DNA of 22,273 bases, from IMG/VR virus record IMGVR_UViG_3300035703_000427, positions 1 through 22,273 of that record; one strand, written 5' to 3'. Of the stretch, positions 13,056 to 19,304 are shown piece after piece. Source of the stretch: a virus. How positions within the stretch are numbered: the stretch's first letter is position 1; every line of letters begins with the position of its first letter. The translations under genes and the position numbers were made by a program. Below the pieces are notes generated by a model that was given only the letters and a program-made list of their open reading frames with translations, was not told where the DNA came from and did not search any database.

Positions 13056-13293
13056 CGCTGGTTTTGATGGGGCTAGGGGCATTCGACTGAATAATCCCCT
13101 CATGAAAGATGGAGGTATTTATCAGCTCCGTCGTGGCACCACCGATCCCAGGCGGCTTGACATTGATTGCCGAGAGCAATTGATTTGGTATATGCCCGAA
13201 GGCCAGGATCCTGAACTCTGGTGGTGCAATGCCAACAATGAATGGTTCCTGCTTTCATTTGAGCCGATGATGCCCGTCCACATTGCTGCATGA
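13036..13293 (+). CDS. hypothetical protein, 85 aa
   Basis: ATG 13036 gives MKKTASDAGFDGARGIRL; a later ATG at 13102 (MKDGGIYQL) is an alternative that would avoid the overlap. The body is beta-rich with many Trp and Asp (REQLIWYMPEGQDPELWWCN, EWFLLSFEP). It couples to the following gene through ATGA. Function unknown. Confidence 0.5.
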   Translation: MKKTASDAGFDGARGIRLNNPLMKDGGIYQLRRGTTDPRRLDIDCREQLIWYMPEGQDPELWWCNANNEWFLLSFEPMMPVHIAA

Positions 13294-13619
13294 CAATGAC
13301 ACAGCAACATCCCATCACCCCACCGCCAGAGCTGATGGAGCAGTGGATGCAAGTTCACACCACCAAGTACGACCTGGCCCGTCAAGCCGCCCAATGGGGC
13401 GCAGATCAGGAGCTGGAGGCGTGCTGTGAGTGGTTTCAATCGAATGGCTATCACGAGTTCCTGCCAGACAAACTCCGCGCCGCCCGCCGCCCCAAGCCGC
13501 CGAGCTTGAAGGAGCAGGCGCTAGAGGATCTGCACATTGCTTTTGACACGGGCTGTTTCAGCGAACGACAGGCCGACACCATCCGCCGCGCCCTTGAACA
13601 GCTTCCCGACGACGCATGA
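13290..13619 (+). CDS. conserved cyanobacterial/cyanophage protein, 109 aa
   Basis: The sequence AAQWGADQELEACCEWF, then ARRPKPPSLKEQALEDL and IRRALEQLPDD, matches my memory of a family widespread in picocyanobacteria and their phages, with no known function. It is helical and acidic, with no membrane segment or metal site beyond a Cys-Cys pair. The ATG overlaps the previous stop (ATGA) and the next gene starts the same way. This is one of the better markers of a picocyanobacterial association. Confidence 0.65.
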   Translation: MTMTQQHPITPPPELMEQWMQVHTTKYDLARQAAQWGADQELEACCEWFQSNGYHEFLPDKLRAARRPKPPSLKEQALEDLHIAFDTGCFSERQADTIRRALEQLPDDA

Positions 13620-13834
13620 TTGAAGAATACAAGCGCTCTTGTAAATTCACCGCTCTGAAGCCCTTCGACTACTTCGCTAAAGAGGGCCATTTCATGGAAC
13701 TCTCGGAGTGGTACAACGGAGAGGGCTTCGACCTTCACGTCGAATCAAGCAATGGCGCACAACGCCTTTCCCTCTCCTGGGGAGAATGGAAGGCCATGCA
13801 AGCCCTGGTGGGAAATGATGAAGATGAGGACTAA
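13616..13834 (+). CDS. hypothetical protein, 72 aa
   Basis: ATGA-coupled to the preceding gene. The product (MIEEYKRSCKFTALKPFDYF, FMELSEWYNGEGFDLHVESS, LSLSWGEWKAMQALV) looks like a small alpha/beta domain with an acidic tail (GNDEDED). It is the last gene of the SWIM unit. No family recognised. Confidence 0.55.
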   Translation: MIEEYKRSCKFTALKPFDYFAKEGHFMELSEWYNGEGFDLHVESSNGAQRLSLSWGEWKAMQALVGNDEDED

Positions 13835-13891
13835 GGCCGCCATTCAGGGGCGGCCCCGCCTGAGACAGACCAGGCTTCACGAGGCCTGGTC
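13835..13891 (+). terminator. two hairpins ending the SWIM unit
   Basis: GGCCGCC/GGCGGCC (13835-13855) and GACCAGGC/GCCTGGTC (13868-13891) are perfect 7- and 8-bp stems. Neither has a U-tract, so termination may be partial. Confidence 0.5.
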
Positions 13892-13955
13892 GTAACGACG
13901 CTCTATCGCCGGTAACGCCCCATGAAGAAATCAATGGGCTCCATCACCATAGTCA

Positions 13956-14168
13956 ATGGCTAAGTTTCCCGTAGGCGCCATCGTCGATCTCTACGACTTC
14001 GGCTTCCATCAATGGCGAGGCGAATATATCGTCATCAAAATCCCAGAGGGCGAGCGCCCTCTCTACAGAATCCGCAACACCAAGACCAATAGCCAACAAT
14101 GGGTGAAGGAGACTGCCCTGCGCGTTGGCCGCCTGGGGCCGTTCCGCATTGAAAGCTTGCAGCCCTGA
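13956..14168 (+). CDS. small SH3-like protein, 70 aa
   Basis: MAKFPVGAIVDLYDFGFHQW, then RGEYIVIKIPEGERPLYRIR and WVKETALRVG, reads as a short beta-barrel resembling SH3 or KOW-like modules, judged only from the strand pattern. The ATG is immersed in a 13-codon reading frame (13922-13963) whose TAA overlaps it; a leader peptide is possible but unsupported. Function unknown. Confidence 0.5.
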   Translation: MAKFPVGAIVDLYDFGFHQWRGEYIVIKIPEGERPLYRIRNTKTNSQQWVKETALRVGRLGPFRIESLQP

Positions 14169-14179
14169 GCGCCATGGTG

Positions 14180-14213
14180 TAGGATTCTGGGCATCGGAGC
14201 CGGAGACGGTTCC
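14180..14213 (+). promoter_or_regulatory. -10 box and GNRA leader hairpin of the zinc-finger gene
   Basis: TAGGAT (14180-14185) precedes GGAGCCG-GAGA-CGGTTCC (14196-14213), a 7-bp stem with one G-U and a GAGA tetraloop. The ATG lies 16 nt downstream with no Shine-Dalgarno sequence. Confidence 0.65.
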
Positions 14214-14229
14214 TCAAGCCTGAACCACC

Positions 14230-14595
14230 ATGATCACCACCTTCAAAACCACCTGCGTTTGCCCCAACTGCGACGGCAAGGGCAAGCTGCCTCACTACAG
14301 CCACATCGCTAACGGCGACTGCTTTGCCTGCGGCGGCACCGGCACCCTCAAGATCACTGAATTCATCGGCGACAACTCCGACGTGATCCTGGAAGTGAGC
14401 ACCCGCAATGGCCAGTTTGATAATGCTTGCCTGCGCTGCCGTACCTGGAAGAACGACCGTGCTGGTGACGGCAAGACCTATCACACCTGGGGCAAGGACA
14501 AGTGGTGCCGTGAAATTGTCGATGCCAATGAGGCTCGTGAGCTGTGGCGCAATGCCAAAGCCAACGGCATCAAGACAAGCCTCTGGGAATATTGA
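14230..14595 (+). CDS. DnaJ-type zinc-finger protein, 121 aa
   Basis: Residues 8-40 contain CVCPNCDGKGKL...CFACGGTGTL, two CxxCxGxG knuckles of the DnaJ cysteine-rich type that should bind one zinc. A second Cys pair (CLRC) and WCREIVDANEAREL follow. I recall similar small zinc-finger proteins in cyanophages. There is no J domain, so it is not a co-chaperone; protein-protein or nucleic-acid binding is plausible. It is a single-gene cassette with its own promoter, leader hairpin and downstream hairpin. Confidence 0.65.
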   Translation: MITTFKTTCVCPNCDGKGKLPHYSHIANGDCFACGGTGTLKITEFIGDNSDVILEVSTRNGQFDNACLRCRTWKNDRAGDGKTYHTWGKDKWCREIVDANEARELWRNAKANGIKTSLWEY

Positions 14596-14609
14596 GCTTT
14601 GTTAAGCAG

Positions 14610-14635
14610 GAGCAGGGCCACCAAGGCCCCTGCTC
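14610..14635 (+). terminator. terminator-like hairpin after the zinc-finger gene
   Basis: GAGCAGGG (14610-14617) pairs with CCCTGCTC (14628-14635) over 10 nt; the T-tract is weak (TTGCT). The next -10 box starts 10 nt later. Confidence 0.6.
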
Positions 14636-14644
14636 TTGCTGGTG

Positions 14645-14672
14645 TATAGTTCTCTCACGGCCGGCGACGGTC
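14645..14672 (+). promoter_or_regulatory. -10 box and GNRA leader hairpin of the 71-aa gene
   Basis: TATAGT (14645-14650) in the context GGTGTATAGTTCT is followed by GGCCG-GCGA-CGGTC (14659-14672), a 5-bp stem (one G-U) with a GCGA tetraloop. The ATG is 18 nt downstream. Confidence 0.65.
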
Positions 14673-14690
14673 CCATTCGCAACCATCGAA

Positions 14691-14906
14691 ATGACTCTGA
14701 CCGAGAAGGAGCAACTGCTCTACGCTTCCATTCAAGACGGCATGGATGAGCCTGGCTGTGGCTGGCTCCACGAGCTTGATCCTTTTAATGACAGCCATGT
14801 GTGTGCAGGTGTGCTAGGAGCACTAATCACTAAGGGGCTAGTACATTCATACCAAGATGAAGATTTCCCCGATTGCTATTGGGTGACCCTCCTGGAGCAG
14901 GGCTGA
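14691..14906 (+). CDS. small winged-helix-like protein, 71 aa
   Basis: MTLTEKEQLLYASIQDGMDE, then a WLHELDPFND and AGVLGALITKGLVHSYQDED pattern, resembles a compact winged helix in which the last helix and wing read LxxLxxKGLV. DNA binding is a reasonable guess, not shown. The stop TGA overlaps the next ATG (TGATG). Confidence 0.5.
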   Translation: MTLTEKEQLLYASIQDGMDEPGCGWLHELDPFNDSHVCAGVLGALITKGLVHSYQDEDFPDCYWVTLLEQG

Positions 14907-15127
14907 TGAAACACTATCCCTCTTATGAAGCGCGCCTGGAGGCTGACCGCCAGGCGCAAAACAGCGGCTACGGCATTCAGCAATACCTTTGTTCTGATGG
15001 CTCCCGCAAGTGGGAAGCTTATGGCTGGGAGCGCATCACTGAACTGCAGCTCCACTACACCAGCTACGGCATTTTTGACCACAAGTGGCAAGCTGAGCGT
15101 TATTTCAACAACATCATCCATTCCTGA
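14906..15127 (+). CDS. hypothetical protein, 73 aa
   Basis: The ATG is shared with the previous stop (TGATG). The product starts MKHYPSYEARLEADRQAQNS and is Tyr/Gln/Trp-rich (GYGIQQYLCSDGSRKWEAYG, LHYTSYGIFDHKWQAERYF), suggesting a small mixed alpha/beta domain. Function unknown. The next gene begins 3 nt later. Confidence 0.55.
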   Translation: MKHYPSYEARLEADRQAQNSGYGIQQYLCSDGSRKWEAYGWERITELQLHYTSYGIFDHKWQAERYFNNIIHS

Positions 15128-15130
15128 GCC

Positions 15131-15409
15131 ATGAGCCTCCGCACTGTCCACGGCTTCACCGTGCCCTCCGTCCATCTCAACGGCACTGGCGCCACTACGC
15201 TCCGCGAGGAATACGCCGCTGCCTACGAAGCCCTCAACAAGGCCGTAGAAGCCTTCGTGAATACCACCTGCAATGCCCGTGATTTCTACGTGCAGGACCA
15301 AGGAGCCTTTGATAAGGCCCGCCACGAGCGGGCCGAGGCCCTGGAGCAGCTCAGGAAAAGCCAGCACTACGTTGGCTCAGTGCTGATGGGCATTTGTGAC
15401 CAAATGTGA
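15131..15409 (+). CDS. conserved phage protein, 92 aa
   Basis: The signature VPSVHLNGTGATTLREEYAA, then a helix, an RDFYVQDQGAFDKARHERAE stretch and a C-terminal helix, matches a small protein family common in many phages (I...HLNGTS...L..., NGRDYY). Its role is unknown to me. It is the last gene of the three-gene unit starting at 14645 and is followed by a strong terminator. Confidence 0.65.
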   Translation: MSLRTVHGFTVPSVHLNGTGATTLREEYAAAYEALNKAVEAFVNTTCNARDFYVQDQGAFDKARHERAEALEQLRKSQHYVGSVLMGICDQM

Positions 15410-15414
15410 ACACT

Positions 15415-15444
15415 GAAAGCGGGGCTCCCAAGGCCCCGCTTTTT
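15415..15444 (+). terminator. intrinsic terminator
   Basis: AAAGCGGGGC pairs with GCCCCGCTTT over a 7-nt loop and is followed by TTC. The next -10 box begins at 15452, so termination and re-initiation are only about 10 nt apart. Confidence 0.88.
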
Positions 15445-15451
15445 CATGGTG

Positions 15452-15482
15452 TATAGTTCTGTCATCGGGCCGGCGACGGTCC
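15452..15482 (+). promoter_or_regulatory. -10 box and GNRA leader hairpin of the ssb-like gene
   Basis: TATAGT (15452-15457), again in GGTGTATAGTTCT, precedes GGGCCG-GCGA-CGGTCC (15467-15482), a 6-bp stem (one G-U) with a GCGA tetraloop. The ATG is 17 nt downstream. Confidence 0.7.
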
Positions 15483-15499
15483 ACCACCCCTGGAGCATC

Positions 15500-15760
15500 A
15501 TGACTGTCAATTCCATCACCCTCGTTGGCCGCAACAGCGAAGTGGCCCTGAGCCGCACTGAAAGCGGCTCCGCTTTCGCCTCTTTCTCCATCGTCATCAA
15601 GCGTGGCGAGCAGACTGCCACCATCCCTTGCGAAGCCTGGGGCAAGCTTGCCGAAAAGGCCGCAACCATGGAAAAGGGCATGCTGATTGGCCTGATTGGC
15701 CCTCTCACCAAGGACAAGAAGGTGCGCCTGGATTGCCTGGAGATCCTGGCCGGAGCGTGA
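15500..15760 (+). CDS. ssb: SSB-like OB-fold protein without acidic tail
   Basis: The 86-aa protein follows the SSB OB-fold order: VNSITLVGR (strand 1), ASFSIVIKRG, TIPCEAWGKLAEKAATMEKG (the typical W-G-K-L-A-E block) and MLIGLIGPLT...VRLDCLEIL. It should bind single-stranded DNA during replication or recombination. It is about half the usual SSB length and lacks the Gly/Pro-rich linker and the acidic DDIPF-type tip, so it probably cannot recruit SSB partners itself; the primase-helicase ends in such a tip instead. It is a single-gene cassette between two terminators. Confidence 0.8.
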   Translation: MTVNSITLVGRNSEVALSRTESGSAFASFSIVIKRGEQTATIPCEAWGKLAEKAATMEKGMLIGLIGPLTKDKKVRLDCLEILAGA

Positions 15761-15768
15761 GTCCTGCG

Positions 15769-15787
15769 GGGCCGCCTCAAGCGGCCC
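15769..15787 (+). terminator. intrinsic terminator after ssb-like gene
   Basis: GGGCCGC (15769-15775) pairs with GCGGCCC (15781-15787) over CTCAA, then TTATCCTTATCTTTG. Confidence 0.75.
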
Positions 15788-15819
15788 TTATCCTTATCTT
15801 TGTTCTTCTCAATGTGATC

Positions 15820-16056
15820 ATGAGCTTTATGGGTTTAATCGCGGTCGAGCATCCTTGGTGTGTTGGCTGCGACGCTGGGATTCACGAGGATTTTCTCCCA
15901 ACAGAATTTGGTGAGGATGTGCAATGTCCAATCGAAAGCACTGCCTACAAATGTCCGCACTGCGGCCTTGAAATGAGCATAGAAAGTCACGGTAATGGCA
16001 TGTTCAATGTCTACCCAGACGAGGATACACTCCCAGGGAGAGACGAATTCTTTTGA
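15820..16056 (+). CDS. small zinc-ribbon protein, 78 aa
   Basis: ATG 15820 (MSFMGLIAVEHPWCVGC) is taken as the start; MGLIAVE at 15829 is an alternative. Two CxxC knuckles, CVGC and CPHC, with a further VQCP, suggest a zinc ribbon or rubredoxin-like fold. The C-terminal part is acidic (YPDEDTLPGRDEFF). The role is unknown; short metal-binding proteins like this occur among phage early genes. Confidence 0.55.
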   Translation: MSFMGLIAVEHPWCVGCDAGIHEDFLPTEFGEDVQCPIESTAYKCPHCGLEMSIESHGNGMFNVYPDEDTLPGRDEFF

Positions 16057-16088
16057 TATATATCCTTTCCCCATCGATATATCCGAGA
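16055..16088 (+). promoter_or_regulatory. AT-rich leader with repeated GATATAT
   Basis: GATATATATC (16055-16064, a palindrome) and CGATATATCC (about 16075) repeat within 34 bp just before the 61-aa gene. They provide -10-like TATAT boxes and may also be operator half-sites. Confidence 0.35.
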
Positions 16089-16091
16089 ACC

Positions 16092-16277
16092 ATGCAAGAC
16101 GCCATCAACATCATTGCCATCTCTAAAAAGGGCAAGTCCCGCATTGGCACCAAGCTCACCACTGCCATTGTTGAACAGGATCACCACGATAAAATCTTCG
16201 TTGTGTTTCCTGAGCTAAATCAATGCAGGTGGATTCGCAAAGACAACGATCCTGACTTTTCTATTGTTGATTTCTGA
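16092..16277 (+). CDS. hypothetical protein, 61 aa
   Basis: ATG 16092 gives MQDAINIIAISKKGKSRIGT followed by beta-prone segments (KIFVVFPELNQCRWIRKDND). It is basic at the start and acidic at the end; no family recognised. The next gene begins 4 nt after its stop. Confidence 0.5.
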   Translation: MQDAINIIAISKKGKSRIGTKLTTAIVEQDHHDKIFVVFPELNQCRWIRKDNDPDFSIVDF

Positions 16278-16281
16278 AACC

Positions 16282-16587
16282 ATGCGCTACGTCTGCAACT
16301 ACAACGATCACGGTCCCTATTTCAGCGCTACGCAAGGGCAATATCAAGCAGCTCGCCTCAAAGAGCTGCTGATGCACGTGCGAGTGTGCATGGAAGACGC
16401 AGATCAGGCCATTGGCGTGTTTGACGATGATTCAGAATGCATTGGCATGTGGCTTGATGAAGCAGAGCCCGTCGATGACGGGGAAGGTGGCATGGTGTTG
16501 GGCAAACCGTGCTATCAGCTCTATCGCCCAGGCGACATGAGCGCCGGATTGTGGAACATGCACCTTCGCCATTTCAACAGGCCATGA
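16282..16587 (+). CDS. hypothetical protein, 101 aa
   Basis: ATG 16282 is preferred to an upstream in-frame TTG because it follows the previous stop directly. The product reads MRYVCNYNDHGPYFSATQGQ, then AARLKELLMHVRVCMEDADQ and an acidic segment. It may be a small regulator but nothing specific is recognised. It ends ATGA-coupled to the 52-aa gene. Confidence 0.55.
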   Translation: MRYVCNYNDHGPYFSATQGQYQAARLKELLMHVRVCMEDADQAIGVFDDDSECIGMWLDEAEPVDDGEGGMVLGKPCYQLYRPGDMSAGLWNMHLRHFNRP

Positions 16588-16742
16588 TTCTCATCGATTT
16601 CTTCTCTGAAGCCGCCTGCAAGGGCACCGAACTGATTGAAGGATGGTATTTCTACGCTGATGATGATGATTCTGTCATTGGTGGACCTTTTCCTGATGAG
16701 GAAGCCGCCCTCAAGGCGGCTTTCGATGGGCATTCTTGGTGA
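16584..16742 (+). CDS. hypothetical acidic protein, 52 aa
   Basis: The start overlaps the previous stop (ATGA). The product MILIDFFSEAACKGTELIEG, then WYFYADDDDSVIGGPFPDEE and AALKAAFDGHSW, has a run of four Asp and the look of small phage or cyanobacterial proteins. It is the last gene before the repeat arrays. Confidence 0.55.
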   Translation: MILIDFFSEAACKGTELIEGWYFYADDDDSVIGGPFPDEEAALKAAFDGHSW

Positions 16743-16828
16743 GACCCGGCCAGGTGTGTATTGGACCCGGCTAGATGCGTATTTAGGAACCGGCTAGGGT
16801 CGTATCAGACCCGGCTAGAGTTGTATCA
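16743..16828. repeat. four tandem 21-23-bp repeats
   Basis: Copies start at 16743, 16764, 16787 and 16808. The consensus is GACCCGGCTAG followed by RGTYGTATCA. Twenty-one bp is two helical turns, so a protein could bind all copies on one DNA face. Directly adjoining an AT-rich block, the array looks like iterons or a partition/operator site. Confidence 0.75.
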
Positions 16829-16890
16829 TTGTTTATTCTTATTATTTTTCAGTTGTTAATTATAATTACTTTTTCAATTTGTTATTCTTA
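16829..16890. other. AT-rich segment between the two repeat arrays
   Basis: About 62 bp of very AT-rich DNA contains the palindrome TAATTATAATTA (16858-16869) and one of two copies of TTATTCTTATTATT (16833 and 16882). It could be the unwinding element of an origin. Confidence 0.5.
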
Positions 16891-17113
16891 TTATTAATTA
16901 ATTGCAATTCTCGGCAATAACAATAAAGAATTAATCACACTTTTTGGCAGTTATTAATAACAATTAATTGCACCTTGAGGCTATAAAGAATAAAGAATTA
17001 ATTGCACTTTGTCGTTGTTAACAATAAAGAATTGATTGCATCTTGCGAGTATAAAGAATAAAGAATTAATCCGCCTTTGAAAGTATAAAGAATAAAGAAT
17101 TGTGTGCCAATCC
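16891..17113. repeat. seven-copy 33-34-bp periodic repeat array
   Basis: Copies of a degenerate unit, best form TAAAGAATTAATTGCACTTT, begin at 16891, 16924, 16957, 16991, 17025, 17059 and 17093, with spacing 33, 33, 34, 34, 34 and 34. Three copies carry an extra upstream ATAAAGA, giving ATAAAGAATAAAGAAT. The strict register shows real tandem organisation. The array is AT-rich and may be an origin or centromere-like site. It is not a CRISPR, because the spacers are not unique and the repeats vary. Confidence 0.75.
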
Positions 17114-17440
17114 GGCCTGCTGTCACAGCGGCCCTTTTGTCTGTATCCGTTGCTACATTCTGGCCCTTTGTAAGGTTTCGCAATATTTGCGCCGTTTGCC
17201 CCTGGCCGTGCTAACGGCCCCGACCCTTTGCCCCCGCTTGTGCCAATCGACGGCCTGGCCTGCCGCTGGGTTGACGCGGGGGCCTGCCATGCGGTACGCG
17301 CGGGCGCGATCGTCTTGCTTTGCTTTGGCACGGACCAGCAGTCAGCGGCCCCCTACCATCGCTGGCCGCCCAAAGCCCCTAGCTAGTGGGCCACCTTTGG
17401 CTCTGGCCTAGTTGCCCTGGGCTTTGCCCCTTGTGCTTGG
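17114..17440. other. GC-rich non-coding segment
   Basis: About 330 bp without a credible gene. Composition switches abruptly here from AT-rich repeats to GC-rich DNA. Open frames exist but encode Cys/Arg/Pro-rich shadow sequences. A CTAGCTAG octamer occurs near 17378. Nothing else is supportable. Confidence 0.5.
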
Positions 17441-17469
17441 CAATATTTGGGGGCGCCCGAGAGGGTGCC
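17441..17469 (+). promoter_or_regulatory. -10 box and GNRA leader hairpin before the 54-aa gene
   Basis: CAATAT (17441-17446) precedes GGCGCCC-GAGA-GGGTGCC (17452-17469), a 7-bp stem (one G-U) with a GAGA tetraloop. The ATG lies 19 nt downstream. Confidence 0.65.
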
Positions 17470-17488
17470 GATTCCTGCAAATTCAGCC

Positions 17489-17653
17489 ATGCCCGCTCTC
17501 ACCCTGACTGCAAAGCTTGCCGCTGTGTTCGGCGGTTCTCTCCTAGCCCTTTTCACGGCCTCGCTTGCCGTAGAGGATCAACGGCACTTCATCGCTTGCC
17601 GCGCCACGGGCGCCAGTGCCGACGCTTGCCTGCTGCAGATCAGCGGCCGCTGA
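17489..17653 (+). CDS. small membrane-anchored two-cysteine protein, 54 aa
   Basis: MPALTLTAKLAAVFGGSLLA plus LFTASLA forms one N-terminal hydrophobic segment, followed by EDQRHFIACRATGASADACL and LQISGR. The Cys-x8-Cys pair and short exported tail mirror the 59-aa protein at 12190. The segment encoding ACLLQI is nearly identical to one in the neighbouring GP88-like gene. It is first in the GC-rich operon, behind the leader hairpin. Function unknown. Confidence 0.6.
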   Translation: MPALTLTAKLAAVFGGSLLALFTASLAVEDQRHFIACRATGASADACLLQISGR

Positions 17654-17696
17654 TCCTGCCCCTTTTCACACCGTCAACCACACACCACCCAAAGCC

Positions 17697-19301
17697 ATGC
17701 CCGCCACCACCGTTCCCGCCACCGCCGCCGATTATCTGGGCCACGTGAGCCAGGGCACTTGTAAGGATGCCGGCCTCAAGCGGCCCACCTTTGCAAGCGT
17801 GAGCCAGGCCGCCAAAGCCCTGGCCCTGCCCGCTTCCATCGCCACTACCTCCCACGGCTACAGCGTCAACCACGCCGCCGGCCCTGACCTTTGTCGCAAC
17901 CTGGCCGACGTGGCCGCTTGCCTGCTGCAGATCCACCACACTCAGTGGCGCGTGAGCCCTGCAGGCAAAGCCAGCGCCGCTGCCCGTTTGCGTGCCCGTG
18001 CTGCAAAGGGCAAGCCAGCCCTGGCCCCCCACGTGGCCGCCGCTTTGGGCTGCAGCCCTGCCCCTGCAGCCCCTGCCCCTGTCAGCCCTGCCGAGCGTGT
18101 GGCCGATGAGATGCTGGCCGCTTTGGCAGATCTGAGCCGCAAGTGGGAGGCTGAGCCCGCAAGCTTTGCCCCGATCGTGCCCGCTGGCCCTGCTGCCCGC
18201 AAGACGGCCCCCGCCGCTGTGCCCGCTGACGTGAAGGCGCACCTGGCCCGCTTTGGCCTGGCCGTTGACGGCCTGCTGACCGTAGGGGCCTCCAATGCCA
18301 AGCTGGCAAAGGGCAAAGCCCTGGCCTGGCCCGTCATCCTCCATCACCTGCCCGCCAAAGCCCTGGCCCAGGCCGTGGCCGGCCCCAAAGCCGGCCCAAC
18401 GGCCCCACGCTCCCGGATCGAGGGCCTGGCCGAACTGGCCAAAGCCACCAACACCTACAGCCTGGCCCTGGCCCATAATGGCTGCCCCTGGGCCTCTGCT
18501 GGCTGTGCTGCTGGCTGCCTGGCCTGGGCTGGCCATGGTGGAATGTCAACCACAGTGGCCGCTGCCCGTGCCCGCCGCACCCTGGCCATGCTTGCCGATG
18601 GCCGCACCTACGCTCGGGCCGTGCTTTGGGCCATCGCTCGAGCCTACCGGCAGGCCCAGGCCAAAGGGCTGCCCCTGGCCGTCAGACTGCGCGGCACAGA
18701 CGACAGCCCCGTCCACCTTTGGCGCTTTGACGTGAGCGCAGCAGAGGCCCAAAGCCTGGCTCGCCGTTACGGCCTGCCCGTGGCCCCTGGCCAGGGCCTG
18801 ACGCTGCCAGAGGCCCTGGCCCTGGCCCCTGCCGGTGCTGTGCACTTTTATGAGTACAGCAAAGCCCCCGCCTATGGCCCGCTGGGCCTGCAGGCCCAGG
18901 CCAGCGCTGGCTTTGACGTGACAGCCTCGCTAGCAGCAGACCGGCCAGACGGGCTCAGTCAGGCCCTGCAGGCCATGACCGCTGGGTTCCGCCTGGCCGT
19001 GCCCGCTGGCTTTGCAAAAGGCCAGGCCCTGCCCCCTGTGCTGCTGCTGCGCGTTCACCCGGAGGCCCCCGCCTGGCGGTTGCTTTGCATCGATGGCGAC
19101 ACCACCGATCACCGCTGGGCCGACCCTGCAGGGCCTCAGCCTGGGGGCTTTGATGGCGTGGCCGTGCTGCTGCGCACAAAGCGCAGCAGGGGCAAAGGGC
19201 CAGAGGCCGACGCATTCAGCCTGGCCCCTACCATCGGCGAATGGCAGCCCCTGGCCGGTGGTGGCCAGGCAGCATTCAGCACCACGCAATGGGAGGCCTG
19301 A
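17697..19301 (+). CDS. GP88-like protein, Ala-rich, 534 aa
   Basis: Start at MPATTVPATAADYLG. Residues 1-240 are Ala/Pro-rich with low complexity. Residues 245-400 resemble the phage GP88 family: TYSLALAHNGCPWASAGCAA and GCLAW (Cys263, 270, 274), a helix of RAR-type repeats, VRLRGTDDSPVHLW in place of the usual VRIHDSGDF, and VHFYEYSKA (383-390). The C-terminal part continues as mixed alpha/beta with LLLRVHPEAP and MTAGFRLAVPAG. The family's biochemical role is not known to me; the Cys cluster suggests metal binding. DNA here reaches about 80% GC locally, unlike neighbouring genes, suggesting separate ancestry. Confidence 0.6.
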   Translation: MPATTVPATAADYLGHVSQGTCKDAGLKRPTFASVSQAAKALALPASIATTSHGYSVNHAAGPDLCRNLADVAACLLQIHHTQWRVSPAGKASAAARLRARAAKGKPALAPHVAAALGCSPAPAAPAPVSPAERVADEMLAALADLSRKWEAEPASFAPIVPAGPAARKTAPAAVPADVKAHLARFGLAVDGLLTVGASNAKLAKGKALAWPVILHHLPAKALAQAVAGPKAGPTAPRSRIEGLAELAKATNTYSLALAHNGCPWASAGCAAGCLAWAGHGGMSTTVAAARARRTLAMLADGRTYARAVLWAIARAYRQAQAKGLPLAVRLRGTDDSPVHLWRFDVSAAEAQSLARRYGLPVAPGQGLTLPEALALAPAGAVHFYEYSKAPAYGPLGLQAQASAGFDVTASLAADRPDGLSQALQAMTAGFRLAVPAGFAKGQALPPVLLLRVHPEAPAWRLLCIDGDTTDHRWADPAGPQPGGFDGVAVLLRTKRSRGKGPEADAFSLAPTIGEWQPLAGGGQAAFSTTQWEA

Positions 19302-19304
19302 TCA

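Noticed and set aside
13922-13963. 13-codon leader peptide overlapping the start of the SH3-like gene
   Set aside because: No ribosome-binding signal, no regulatory codon run and no attenuator structure.
16891-17113. Possible CRISPR array because of the 34-bp period
   Set aside because: Repeats are degenerate and AT-rich, there are no unique spacers of constant length, and no cas gene is present.
17100-17411. Plus-strand frame of 103 codons after the repeat array
   Set aside because: Cys/Arg/Pro-rich product with no domain; likely a by-product of GC-rich DNA.
17640-18536. 298-codon Gly/Gln-rich minus-strand frame
   Set aside because: Antisense of the GP88-like gene; extreme GC content removes stop codons, and the product is low-complexity.
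17697-19301. Rolling-circle replication initiator
   Set aside because: No HUH motif or paired Tyr; the Cys cluster and FYEYSK block fit GP88-like proteins better.
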